Assembly: GCA_029204225.1 (NCBI GenBank)
Contig: CM055101.1
Span: 5,087,246 to 5,151,245, forward strand
DNA length: 64,000 nt
From: Diphasiastrum complanatum
Taxonomy: Eukaryota > Streptophyta > Lycopodiopsida > Lycopodiales > Lycopodiaceae
Reading direction: 5' to 3'
The position numbers and the translations under genes are program-made. This document shows positions 23,581 through 33,129 of the stretch, in pieces (positions within the stretch are counted from its first letter, which is position 1; each line of letters opens with the position of its first letter). A model generated the notes under the pieces. That model saw only the letters and a program-made list of their open reading frames with translations, did no database searches and was not told where the DNA came from.

Positions 23581-23872
23581 CTAAATGGACCAATAGGGGT
23601 CTGAAGTACTGCTAGTTACATAGGTATGTAACATAGCCCTTATCCCTTCAATATGAGAGAGATCTTTATTTTTCATGCTAGGAAGTTCGACCCGGCTGAG
23701 TCAAGGATTTTGCAAATCTTCGACTGTATACTGCTGATCGATGCCATTGTTGTAGATTGTGTTGTTCAGCTGTTCTTTCTGGTTACTTTTTTTTTATACT
23801 TGTTTCCTGGATCTGATAGCTCTTTAACTATATCAGGTCTCGGATATGAGCCTATCGTGGCTCTGATACCAC
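23581..23872 (-). mobile_element. Copia E leader, possible gag start, primer-binding site
   Basis: TGGTATCAGAGC (minus, 23,860-23,871) sits one base inside the LTR at 23,873. The end nearest 23,581 could encode the first gag residues (SSTSDPYWSI on the minus strand), interrupted by the gypsy insertion. Confidence 0.7.
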
Positions 23873-24917
23873 TGTTGAAAAATCTCTTGGCCGATAAGGG
23901 TGCAGTGGGTATCCAGACCCGAATTATTTCGTTCTCTGATACCCATTGTTGAGATTCTCATATAAACAAATCCAGATGGAATTCAATTTTGTCCTCGGGT
24001 CTATTGCCCTCTGTGACAAGATCTACAATCCTCCAAAGTGATAACAGACACTATTGACTTATGTCGAATTTACTTATGCATTCGACAAAGTAAAATAAGT
24101 GTGCAGAATAAGATTAAAACCAGTTGATTACAAACATACAACTATCAAACAATCAAGCATTCGATCATGTTAAGACAAGAAACTCTTCTGCACAAGACAG
24201 CTACTGCATTGTCAAAGAATTTCTTAAGCGTCGTTGTGACAGACCACACAACGCGTCGACGCGAAAGAAACTCTATCTTTTGCGAACCAAAAAAAAAACT
24301 TGTCGCACTTACTAGCGGACTTCTTGAACATTAGCTTGAAGGCTACACAGTGCTCAACTTACATTGGTATCTTGCCAATCTACTACAACTGCATAATTAC
24401 TAATCAAGATATACATGTATGTAGAGAGGAGGACACGATTAGCAAATCAGGATATTACAAGAACAGTCGATTAAGCATGTCCTAACGATATCCTGTCAGT
24501 CTCTGGAGGACGACATCCTCCTGATACTTTCACGATCTCATCTGTCCTTTTATGCGTGGAGATCCGCCGTCCTTTGGGTCTTCGTGTCTTCTTGTGCCTT
24601 TGGCTGTCATTAGGTCGCCTTGGGTCCACGAACCTTTTATCTTCGTGTTCATGTTTGTTTGACCGTCGTCTTTATATCTTCGATCCTCAAAGCTTTTTTG
24701 TTCGTTGTCTTCATGTCTTTGGTCCTCGAAGCATTTCTATTCGTCGTCTTCATGTCTTCGGACCTCGAAGCTTTTCTGTTCATGACCATGTGCCTCCCTT
24801 GTTTCTCTTCTGCCTTGAGCTCTAAAGCTATCATATCTTTGTGGCCATAAACAATTTGTTTCTTCATTTCTCCCTTTGACTCCATGCCCTTGTTGAAAGC
24901 ATTGAACGGAATCAACA
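23873..24917 (-). mobile_element. 5' LTR of Copia E (1,045 bp)
   Basis: Termini are TGTTGA at 23,873 and TCAACA at 24,917, a perfect inverted hexamer, with the primer site on the inner side. It carries a 39-bp minisatellite. Outside its right end lies the methyltransferase-like gene, so E was inserted in or next to that gene. Confidence 0.8.
24665..24781. repeat. 39-bp repeat, three copies, inside LTR E
   Basis: Three head-to-tail units of 39 bases begin 'gtcgtcttcatgtcttcg' and end 'tgttc', with a few substitutions. The unit is a multiple of three, so short spurious frames stay open through it. Confidence 0.85.
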
Positions 24918-25013
24918 AGTGAGTGTTCACTCAAGCTCTTGCTTCTAATGGTAGATTTTTAATTTGGTTCATGTTTTTTTGCTGTTGCTAATCGAAATAT
25001 TGGGTTCTTGTAG

Positions 25014-25224
25014 GTTGAACGAAAAGGCTGTAGTGAAAACTAAACTTAAAGATGTTTTGTATTCTGTACGAAAGCTAGGAGAGTGTGATGCTTCATATTT
25101 TCATAGCAAATTTTCTTCTAAGGATCTAGCGAAAGTTCAATTGGTTCGAGATTTGGAGAAGAAGAAGGGGGTTGAGCCTTGGTACCCATTGACAAGATTT
25201 ATGCTAGCTAAAATTGTCTATACT
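25014..25224 (+). pseudogene. methyltransferase-like pseudogene, exon a
   Basis: A polypyrimidine stretch and ttcttgtag precede it, and gtatgt follows. The frame reads LNEKAVVKTKLKDVLYSVRK, then YFHSKFSSKDLAKVQLVRDL and EPWYPLTRFMLAKIVYT. It is lysine-rich with helical character. I do not recognise this N-terminal domain. Confidence 0.6.
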
Positions 25225-25317
25225 GTATGTATGGGTTTCAGATGACTTGCCCCTTTTATTTGTTGATTATTCTTACAAAACATGGTGTTACATGTCAGTA
25301 TACTTTTATGTATACAG

Positions 25318-25632
25318 CATGATCTTCAGAAAGAGCTTACAAAGCTTATAGAAAAGAGGTCAGAGTTGGCATCTGATTCGAAGAGCCATAGTGATATGGA
25401 AATGTGTTTACGAAAGAAATATGGGAATCAGATGACGAAACTTCTTGGAATAGTTGATCCTAAGCATGGAGAATAGTGGTTCAAGCTAATTACCACCAAA
25501 ATGCTTGAGGATAAGAATTTTGGAATGGTATTGAAAAGCTTAATATCTTGCATTTGGCTGAGGTTACTAATGAAACAAGATACCAGTGGCTGTCTCTGTG
25601 CTTGGGTGGAGGAGTGGCCTGAGACCAGTATG
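25318..25632 (+). pseudogene. methyltransferase-like pseudogene, exon b
   Basis: It follows tatacag and reads HDLQKELTKLIEKRSELASD, then MCLRKKYGNQMTKLLGIVDP. After an in-frame TAG at 25,474 the same frame stays open (WFKLITTKMLEDKNFG) to 25,632, where a GC-rich block begins. The stop is therefore probably a late mutation. Confidence 0.5.
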
Positions 25633-26560
25633 TAATACCCCAGGGTGACAAGGCTTTTCGCTTGTGGGTGGGCTGTAGCGCAGGCATCCCAAAGGGAGCC
25701 GGGAACCACGACTTAGCTTCCCAGCCTTCAACTCTTGCCATCCAAACCCACTTGACATACAAGCAGCCAACTCGCCAACAACGATCAGACTTAACCAACT
25801 TGAAGTTCCGAAAACCAACATTGAGATCCAACCTGGCGCCATGCCAGATCGGGGGTCCCGACGTGGGTGACTTCCCTCCAAGCAAGCCGCCCGACATACA
25901 TCAAACTCAACCAACTCGAAGCTTCGTTACAAACGAGTAACATCCATTCCAAGCAAGCGGTCTGACTTACATCAGACTTAACCAACTGAAAGCTTCGTCA
26001 CGAGCGCTGGAAGCCAACCTGGCGCCACGCCAGACTGGACAGCCATAAACAGGTAACATCCACCCAAGCAAGCCATCCAACTCAGCCGACAAGTTAGAGC
26101 CCGTTCCCCAAGAGCTTAACCCATTCACGTTCATGCAAGGAACACTCAGAACCACAAGCCGCGACAGATATGGAAACAACCAGTTCTTGGACCAAATGGT
26201 CCCGACAGCATACCGCTGGCGCCACGGACCGAATGGTCCCGACGGCATACCGCTGGCGTCCCAGGATACGACCCTCAGCTATGTGCCAAGTTAAAAATTT
26301 TGAAAGCGGCCTTACAACTGGCGCTTTTACCGAACACTGAAACCCAGAAAGTAATCAGAGTCAGTTTGAGGAAAATCCCACTTTATTGATAAATCTGAGA
26401 AGGTTACATTTCAAGTGTGTGACCGACCCTAGTCTCCGGGGCGCTAGCATGCCAAGGCGAGAGCCATGACAACATTCCAGCAAGGGCGGCTGAGACTTGG
26501 TTGGAGCTCGCCCTGAGTCGCAACCCGCACTCCCCTATAGTATTGGTGTGATTCGGCACC
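25631..26560. repeat. GC-rich island with internal repeats
   Basis: This block is clearly richer in GC than its neighbours and begins TGTAATACCCCAGGGTGAC, which looks like an LTR start. It contains three or so diverged units around 'aagcaagc...gacttacatcagacttaaccaact' (about 25,880-26,090). It also has a 37-bp direct repeat starting 'ggacc-aatggtcccgac' at about 26,194-26,267. It is probably a solo LTR or a nonautonomous element inserted in the pseudogene, but I found no defined right end. Confidence 0.45.
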
Positions 26561-26786
26561 CCCCCTCATACCAAGCACTCTACCCAAGCTGGTAAAGCAC
26601 GTTTTTCTCTCTCTAGGATTTTCTCTTTCTAGAAAGTCATTTTCTCTCTCTAGATTTTATTGATCCCCAGGCTTCCTTTAATCATGCCTAGATCGTGTGA
26701 GGTGATTGCACATCGATCTGAGCTCTCTGGACTTCGCTAGAACCGATCAAAGATTTTCAGCCATAGGAACTTGGTGCCGGCTGGAT

Positions 26787-26890
26787 TCTGGTCACAGTGG
26801 CGCTGGGAGCGGCGCCGGCGCCGTTGGCGCCGGGAGCAGCAGGGGCGCTGCTGGCGCCGGGGACATAGCTGGCGCCGATGGCGCCGCAAG
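26787..26890. repeat. GGCGCC-rich cluster
   Basis: Six GGCGCC hexamers (and two GGCGCT) fall within about 100 bases. Strings such as TGGCGCCGGGGAC resemble the TGGCGCC-type primer-binding sites of some plant Ty3/gypsy elements, so this may be an LTR/leader junction duplicated several times. The same TGGCGCC also occurs in the GC island at about 25,835, 26,012 and 26,211. Confidence 0.5.
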
Positions 26891-27097
26891 TAAAGCTTGT
26901 AAAGGTAGCTTTACAACATGGGCATGGAAGTTTTTTACGAGACAGGTAGGCTGTAATGTTGTGCGATTCTCGAGTTATGTGAGAGTACTGGAGGTATGGT
27001 TTTTATTTTGTAACTCTTTTAAAGTTGAACAATAGTTTAATGTATTGAAGCATTGTTTACGTTTTTCTTCTTTCATTGTTGTTGGGTCTCTAGACAT

Positions 27098-27779
27098 TGT
27101 AAAAATTACAACAAATAAGGATCCTAAAACACTTGAAATGATGAGGGAAACAATAGATTATGATTTCATAAGATTAGCACAAGTTGAACCATCAAAATCC
27201 ATCAAAAATCTATGCTTGAACCTCACTAAATGGCCCAAATCCTTGAAGAAGGCTTCACACGTGTGAAAGTACGGCCTCCCACAGTCTGAGTACTGTACAC
27301 CAGACCTACATTCAATCCTATAATCATTAGTAATCACAAGTACTCAAATAATTATGAACATAGAGAGCAATTGCACCATTATGAGAGAAAAAACATGAAA
27401 TTGCTTAATTGATTTTGGTGAGATATCATCACCTATATATACATGATCCATCACGATTTTGGGCAGGTATGAGTAGCCCTAAACCTATCCCTAATGCTAA
27501 TTTTGGTGGATCTTTCATCCCTACTAAGTTAGGGTTGGAATCTTGAAGATCCCTCAACAATGCAAAAACTACCAAAAATAGCTCCTATTTTTTCTCCCTT
27601 GTATCTAAGCATAATTTGGACTCATTCCAAAGCTTCTAACACTTAGGTCTACTTGAGAGCATCCTTATGAATGGAATCCTATGCTATTTGGCACGTGTGA
27701 TAAGACACATCATGACCATCTAACTATTTACAAGTCATATGACCAAAACTAGTCAAGCTAGAATTGTGAATTTTTAACA
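27098..27779 (-). mobile_element. 3' LTR of the young Copia
   Basis: The LTR runs from TGTAAAAATTAC to TTTTTAACA. It contains a CACACGTGTG palindrome at about 27,257 and a TATATATA stretch near 27,436. On its inner side lies the polypurine tract, GTGAGGAGGAG on the minus strand. Confidence 0.95.
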
Positions 27780-27793
27780 CTCCTCCTCACTAT

Positions 27794-28591
27794 CTAGCTT
27801 GGTTCAATCATTGCTTTACTAATCACTCCAAGTGATGATCTGAACTTCATAAAAGGTGTCTTTTGAAGTGGTTTAGTAAGTAGATCAGCTACACATTCAT
27901 TGCTTGGAACATGCTCCAAAGTAATCTCCTTGGCTTGCACCATTTCTCTCACAAAGTGATGGCATATCTCAATGTGCTTAGATCTTGCATGGAAGATTGG
28001 GTTAGATGCAAGGTGTTGGGCTGATATATTGTCATTGTAGATGATTGGTGCCTCCTCTGAATCCATGATCTTTAGTTCCACCAATAATCTCTTGATCCAA
28101 AGTACCTCCTTTGTAATGGTTGTCAAAGCTTTGTACTCGGCCTCGGTTGAAGATAGAGATATAGTTTCTTGCTTGTTTGAAAGCCATGAAACCACACCTT
28201 CTCCTATGAAAGTTGAATAGGCACTTTTTGATTTCCTATCCCTCTTGTCCCCTGCAAAATCTGAATCACTAAATGCATGAAGGTTAATCACATCTCCTCT
28301 ATATAGAATCCCAAAATCCAATGTACCCGAGATGTACCTTAGAATCCTCTTAGCCTTTTTCCAATGGATATTCAATGGCTTTTGCATGGATTGGCTCAAC
28401 CTACATACACTAAAGCTAAGATCTGGTCTAGTTATAGTGATCCACATTAAGGAGCCTATAAGTTGCCTAAACAAAGTGATGTCCATGAAGGATCTTTCAT
28501 CATCTTCATTTGGCACTTTTACATCTTGCTCCATTGGTGTGTCAACACTTTTGCATACTTCCATCTTAAACTTCTTCAAAAGATTGAGCAT
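27794..28591 (-). pseudogene. RNase H of the young Copia
   Basis: The 265-codon frame has the RT-RNase H linker (LFRQLIGSLMWITITRPDLS), then RNase H blocks HAFSDSDFAGDKRDRKS, VVSWLSNKQETISLSSTEAE, and FHARSKHIEICHHFVREMVQ, and the end DLLTKPLQKTPFMKFR. It is intact from the linker on but is separated from the RT frame by one frameshift near 28,580. Confidence 0.9.
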
Positions 28592-30143
28592 AGTTTACTT
28601 GACTTATAAATATAAAATCAGACCCTCTAAGTACTTCTATGCCTAAGATGAAGTGAAGACACCCTAGATCTACCATCTTGAACTCTAAGGATAGATCTAT
28701 CTTGATTTTTTCAATACCATCAACACTATTTTCACTAATGATGATGTCATCTACATAAATGAGTAAAAGTACAATACCAACATCATCAAACTTAATGTAA
28801 AGAGTGGGATCATATTCACTTTGAACAAAAGAAAGTGAAATAAGATAGCAATGTAGTCTTGAATTCCAAGATCTCGAGGCTTGCTTCAAGCCATAGTTGC
28901 TTCTATGGAGATGACATACTTTGTTCTCCATACCATGCTTGATGAACCCTTGTGGCTGCTCCATATAGATATCCTCTTCCAAAAAACCATTCAAGAAAGC
29001 ATTAGAGACATCCATTTGACATAGAATCCATCCAAAATGTGATGCAAGTGCAATGATTAGTCTTATTGTGACCATCTTGGCCACGGGTGCAAAAGTTTCC
29101 TCATAGTCTATCCCTCTCTCTTGAGCATAACCTTTTGCAACTAATCTTGTTTTATGTTCGTTAACACTCCCATTTGCATTCAACTTAAGCTTGAAGACCC
29201 ACTTGCATCCTATTACATTCCTTTGAGGTCTCTCAACAAGCAACCAAGTTTCATTCTCAATCAAGGCATCATACTCATCCAACATAGCTTTATACCATTC
29301 TTTGGAGTTCAATGCATCTTCAACATTAGACGGTTCTTCAAAACTAGATAAAGCATAAGAAGTGGATAAGATACCCTCTACTTGCTGTCCTTTGCCTTGA
29401 TATGTGAGCCTTGATGGCTCCACTTTTGCCCTTGAAGATCTCCTTGGTGTGATAGGTGGGTTTGGTGCTTGCTCCTCCATGAGCTCCTCCTCAAAACCAA
29501 GATCTTGCTCCTCGGCCATCTTCTTCTTGATTGTTGGAGCACTTGAGCCTTCTTCAAGCATATGCATATGATGTTCATCAAAGATGACATCCCTTGAAAC
29601 AACAAATTTGTTTAAGGATGGGAGATAGACTTTGTAGCCCTTGCTTGAGCTTGCATATCCTAGCATGATCCCTCTTGTGGAAGATGGATCCTCCTTGGTT
29701 CTTGTTTCCAATGGCACATGCACATAACATATACACCCAAAAACTTTCAAGTGATTAAGATTGGGTTTCTTTCCATACAACATCTCATAAGGAGTTTTGC
29801 CTTCAATGGCTTTGCAAGACACCCTATTCATCAAGTAGTTTGCACATACAAGAGACTCACCCCAAAAGGATTTGGGCAAACAAGCATCTAATCTTAAAGC
29901 CTTAGAATATTCACATAATGTTCTATTCCTTCTTTCAGCAACTCCATTTTGTTGAGGAGTGTAAGGACAAGAAGTCTCTTTCTTGATCCCTTCCTCCTCA
30001 CAAAAGGCCTTGAACTCATTGGAGATGAATTCTCCACCATTGTCACTTCTAAGAATCTTGATGCTATGATTATGATGCTTTTCCACAAACAACTTGAACT
30101 TTACAAAAGTATGTAATTGACTCACTTTGAGTTCTAGAATCAA
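28566..30143 (-). pseudogene. integrase C-terminal half and RT of the young Copia
   Basis: The 525-codon frame opens in mid-integrase (IKILRSDNGGEFISNEF, CPYTPQQNGVAERRNRTLCE, FWGESLVCANYLMNRVSC), passes the PRRSSR region, and holds a full RT (CKWVFKLKLNANGSVNEHKT, QMDVSNAFLNGFLEEDIYM, LLIYVDDIIISEN). The RT active site YVDD is intact. The integrase lacks its zinc domain and first catalytic Asp. The frame shifts near 28,580. Confidence 0.9.
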
Positions 30144-30238
30144 TACTAGATGCTAAGATCCAATCTACATAAGATTTAGATAAAAAATTGTGATCAAATT
30201 GAATGAAAACCAAGGATTTAGCTCATTTCAGCCTTTAG

Positions 30239-30250
30239 GCTCTGATACCA
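30239..30250 (-). promoter_or_regulatory. primer-binding site of the young Copia
   Basis: The minus strand reads TGGTATCAGAGC immediately inside the 5' LTR. Only about 100 bases separate it from the integrase frame, so the deletion of gag, protease and part of integrase begins just after the leader. Confidence 0.9.
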
Positions 30251-30932
30251 TGTAAAAATTACAGCAAATAAGGATCCTAAAACACTTGAAATGATGAGGG
30301 AAACAATATATTATGATTTCATAAGATTAGCACAAGTTGAACCATCAAAATCCATCAAAAATCTATGCTTGAACCTCACTAAATGGCCCAAATCCTTGAA
30401 GAAGGCTTCACACGTGTGAAAGTACGGCCTCCCACAGTCTGAGTACTGTACACCAGACCTACATTCAATCCTATAATCATTAGTAATCACAAGTACTCAA
30501 ACAATTATGAACATAGAGAGCAATTGCACCATTATGAGAGAAAAAACATGAAATTGCTTAATTGATTTTGGTGAGATATCATCACCTATATATACATGAT
30601 CCATCACGATTTTGGGCAGGTATGAGTAGCCCTAAACCTATCCCTAATGCTAATTTTGGTGGATCTTTCATCCCTACTAAGTTAGGGTTGGAATCTTGAA
30701 GATCCCTCAACAATGCAAAAATTACCAAAAATAGCTCCTATTTTTTCTCCCTTGTATCTAAGCATAATTTGGACTCATTCCAAAGCTTCTAACACTTAGG
30801 TCTACTTGAGAGCATCTTTATGAATGGAATCCTATGCTATTTGGCACGTGTGACAAGCCACATCATGACCATCTAACTATTTACAAGTCATATGACCAAA
30901 ACTAGTCAAGCTAGAATTGTGAATTTTTAACA
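30251..30932 (-). mobile_element. 5' LTR of the young Copia
   Basis: It has the same termini as the other LTR and differs by seven substitutions on reading. It would promote minus-strand transcription, antisense to the host pseudogene. Confidence 0.95.
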
Positions 30933-30933
30933 G

Positions 30934-31091
30934 ACATAGCTTTGAAGGCATTCACGAAGTACTTTACATATATCAAATTGAGGTATGGAGATCAACTATT
31001 TCATCCCTTATTTGGACTAATGGATCCCATCTTGACGAGAGAGTCTAAAGAGGAAGCAAAGTTGGCTGCAAAGAGAATAAGGTCGAGATAG
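30934..31091 (+). pseudogene. methyltransferase-like pseudogene, exon c (split by Copia)
   Basis: Before the insertion the acceptor tctctag was followed by ACATAGCTTTG; the Copia split it after ACAT. The frame reads DIALKAFTKYFTYIKLRYGD, then LFGLMDPILTRESKEEAKLA, and closes at a stop at 31,089. A possible donor lies at 31,081 (gtcgag). Confidence 0.6.
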
Positions 31092-31196
31092 ATTTACTAT
31101 TTGCATTCTTTCGCAATGTTGTATCATTAGTTCACATGTCTATGTTTATTGAGATATATCATGGCATTCAAGTATTACTTTCAACTCAAAGCATAG

Positions 31197-31550
31197 AATG
31201 CATTGCTTGACATGCCTCAAGTTATGTACTTGTGGAATCAAGTCTCCACAAAGAGGGAGGTTAGTATGTATTTGGCCAAAGCAAACTTGATTAGAAACAA
31301 TGGCCTGAGCGAGTGGGCGATAAAATATTGTCCATGGTGGATGGACTTTAAGAAAGGACAATATCCTCCATCAGAGAGAGCCCCATATGACTTGCGTGAG
31401 AAAGGGCGTTTAAGTGTGGACAATGATGTTGATGAGCCAGCAAGACAAATGGCCATAAAGTCAGTTCTCCAGGCCGCTCCAGAGAAGCCAATTATGATCA
31501 TTGAGAAGAAAGGGAAACGGAAAGCTGATGTGATGCAGGACACACAAGAG
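31197..31550 (+). pseudogene. methyltransferase-like pseudogene, exon d
   Basis: It is bounded by aaagcatag and gtagta. The 118-codon frame is fully open (NALLDMPQVMYLWNQVSTKR, LSEWAIKYCPWWMDFKKGQY, DEPARQMAIKSVLQAAPEKP) and ends in a basic KKGKRKAD stretch that could be a nuclear signal. No known domain is recognised. Confidence 0.65.
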
Positions 31551-31652
31551 GTAGTACACTAAATTATTTTGTCTTTCTTTCTCTTTATGCAAACTAGCTT
31601 TATTTGACTATGTGTTTTTGGAATTTCGAAAAATTTCATGTATTAAAAGCAG

Positions 31653-32170
31653 GAGCCAATCACTTACACACTAGTCAAGAAAAGGTGTGACAATATGAGT
31701 TCGTGAAAGTGGACATGGTCAATGTGAGTATGAGTTTCACTTCATCTATTGAGGTGATTGTTGCTGATTTGACTATTTTGCTAGACGAAATATCTAGAGG
31801 TGAATCATTGCCTGAATATAATACCATGAAATGTTTCATGGAAAACAATAATACTTCCAAGAGAATGCAAAAAGGTAAAAACACGACTTACAATGCTGAT
31901 CTCATTCTGGTTGACTTACCCACGGAATATAATATTGATGGTCTTATTGATGCTGAGTTTATATAGAACAAATGGTCTGATGATATCCTTGAAGCTTGCA
32001 TGGATATTAGCAATGTTGCCTTGGATGACCATGGTTGGGTGGTTTTTATAAGTCCTCCCGAGAATAGACTACAAGTAGAGATTCAGATTGGGCGACACGT
32101 GTTCACCATCCACTACCACAGAGGCTTGAGGAGTATTGACAAATTTGGCACAAAGCAAGATGGGCATAAT
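31653..32170 (+). pseudogene. methyltransferase-like pseudogene, exon e with motif IV region
   Basis: After a frameshift near 31,690 the frame reads VDMVNVSMSFTSSIEVIVAD, then ADLILVDLPTEYNIDGLI, a stop at 31,964, and then NKWSDDILEACMDISNVALD, HGWVVFISPP and FTIHYHR. This matches the N4/N6 methylase pattern D-x-P-Y ... W ... a-RvLk-pgG-vvf. The catalytic DPPY-like box is degenerate (DLPT). The end is a good donor (gtaagt at 32,171). Confidence 0.6.
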
Positions 32171-32193
32171 GTAAGTAACATTATCTGCTCCCT

Positions 32194-32442
32194 TTGGAGT
32201 GGTCAATGGAAAAGGGTAGCAAAAGGCCTGTGAGAGGAAGTATGGAAAAGAACGAGTACTTCATGCTCTTTCTCATGTTTGCATTTTGTCCGGAAGGTGG
32301 TATTGCTTTGGACCTGCTTGTAGGAGCTGGCACTTCAATCCTCGCTACAAGAAAAGCTGGAGTCCATCTTTGTGGCATGGACATTGATGAGTTGTGTATT
32401 TCATGGGTTAAAGAAAATCGAACTTTGGATAGCTATTTACAA
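32194..32442 (+). pseudogene. methyltransferase-like pseudogene, exon f with motif I
   Basis: The frame reads YFMLFLMFAFCPEGGIALDL, then LVGAGTSILATRKAGVHLCG, then MDIDE. This is a clear SAM-binding motif I (VLD-FaGsGTt-iAA-k-gr-ivGiDid). In beta-class enzymes this motif follows motif IV, as here. The frame is shifted by one relative to exon e. Confidence 0.65.
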
Positions 32443-32523
32443 GTATTGTAACAATTTGTCTATTTGTTTCACATTTCTTTGTTTGCAATCATCATATAAT
32501 GCTTGCTTGAATCACACTTGCAG

Positions 32524-32846
32524 TGCTCAAGATACCACAGCCTCAATCCAGGATTGTGGTTGAAGAATCAATTGCTATTTCGGAGCTTGGAAGCGAGCCA
32601 GTTGACATGGGTTCGCCTGGATCTTAGTGAGTGTTTTACAGTTTGCTATATAGCATTTTGGTTCTAGACTAAAAAATGATTCTAATTTGATATTTGTTAG
32701 TGATTTGCCTTGTTATGCTGAATCCATGGCCAGGTTGTTGGAGGCAACAAGAGATAATGAGCATGTCCCAATACGTGTGAAGAAACCTCAAAAAAAAATG
32801 CATCTTCGTGGATGATGAGGCCTTGGAGATTTCGGACGAGGATTAG
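32524..32846 (+). pseudogene. methyltransferase-like pseudogene, last two exons
   Basis: Exon g (32,524-32,626) and exon h (32,701-32,846) are separated by an intron with gtgagt and tttgttag ends. Joined they read SY then DLPCYAESMARLLEATRDNE in one phase, which supports the model. An A-run at about 32,795 has an extra base; in the corrected phase the tail is acidic (VDDEALEISDED) and stops at 32,844. Confidence 0.6.
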
Positions 32847-33129
32847 ATAGGTCTCTGTTGCTTTAGATTATGGTGATTTTATTGCAATATTTCATATCAG
32901 ACATATTTATCACTTTTACGAATTTAGTGGGTGCTACATGGCTACTGATTCCAAGATTTTAATGGATGCATGCTAAGTTACATGTTGTTATTGAAAAATA
33001 CATTTATGGTTGCAGCATGTGTGTCTACTCAACTTGATATTGGAACCTTAGCATTAGCGTATGTTGAAAAGAATGAATGTTGTGATGAAATGTTGGTTGG
33101 CTCAGAGTGGATTTGATTTCTATGGATTG

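Larger units (their letters stand above)
27098..30932 (-). mobile_element. young truncated Copia element with 5-bp target duplication
   Basis: The element is 3,835 bases long with two 682-bp LTRs and is flanked by gacat on both sides (27,093-27,097 and 30,933-30,937). I count seven differences between the LTRs, about 99% identity, so the insertion is recent. Internally it has only the integrase C-terminal half, RT and RNase H; gag, protease and the integrase N-terminus are gone. The left flank ends in a splice acceptor (gggtctctag), and the exon it served resumes at 30,938. Confidence 0.95.
25014..32846 (+). pseudogene. decayed gene with DNA N4/N6 methyltransferase-like domain
   Basis: At least seven plus-strand blocks look like exons: 25,014-25,224, 25,318 on, 30,934 on, 31,197-31,550, 31,653-32,170, about 32,194-32,442, and 32,524-32,626 joined to 32,701-32,846. 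Several have clear splice signals (ttcttgtag before 25,014, gtatgt at 25,225, tatacag before 25,318, gtgagt at 32,627, tttgttag before 32,701), and the last junction keeps the codon phase. The 3' part carries methyltransferase motifs IV and then I, the order of beta-class N4/N6 enzymes. In-frame stops at 25,474 and 31,964, frameshifts near 31,690, 32,190 and 32,795, and a Copia insertion make it a pseudogene. The 5' end lies left of Copia E or is lost. Confidence 0.65.

Noticed and set aside
25428-26248. Overlapping minus-strand frames up to 135 codons
   Set aside because: They fall in a GC-rich repeat insert, overlap one another and the plus-strand pseudogene exon, and show no motif.
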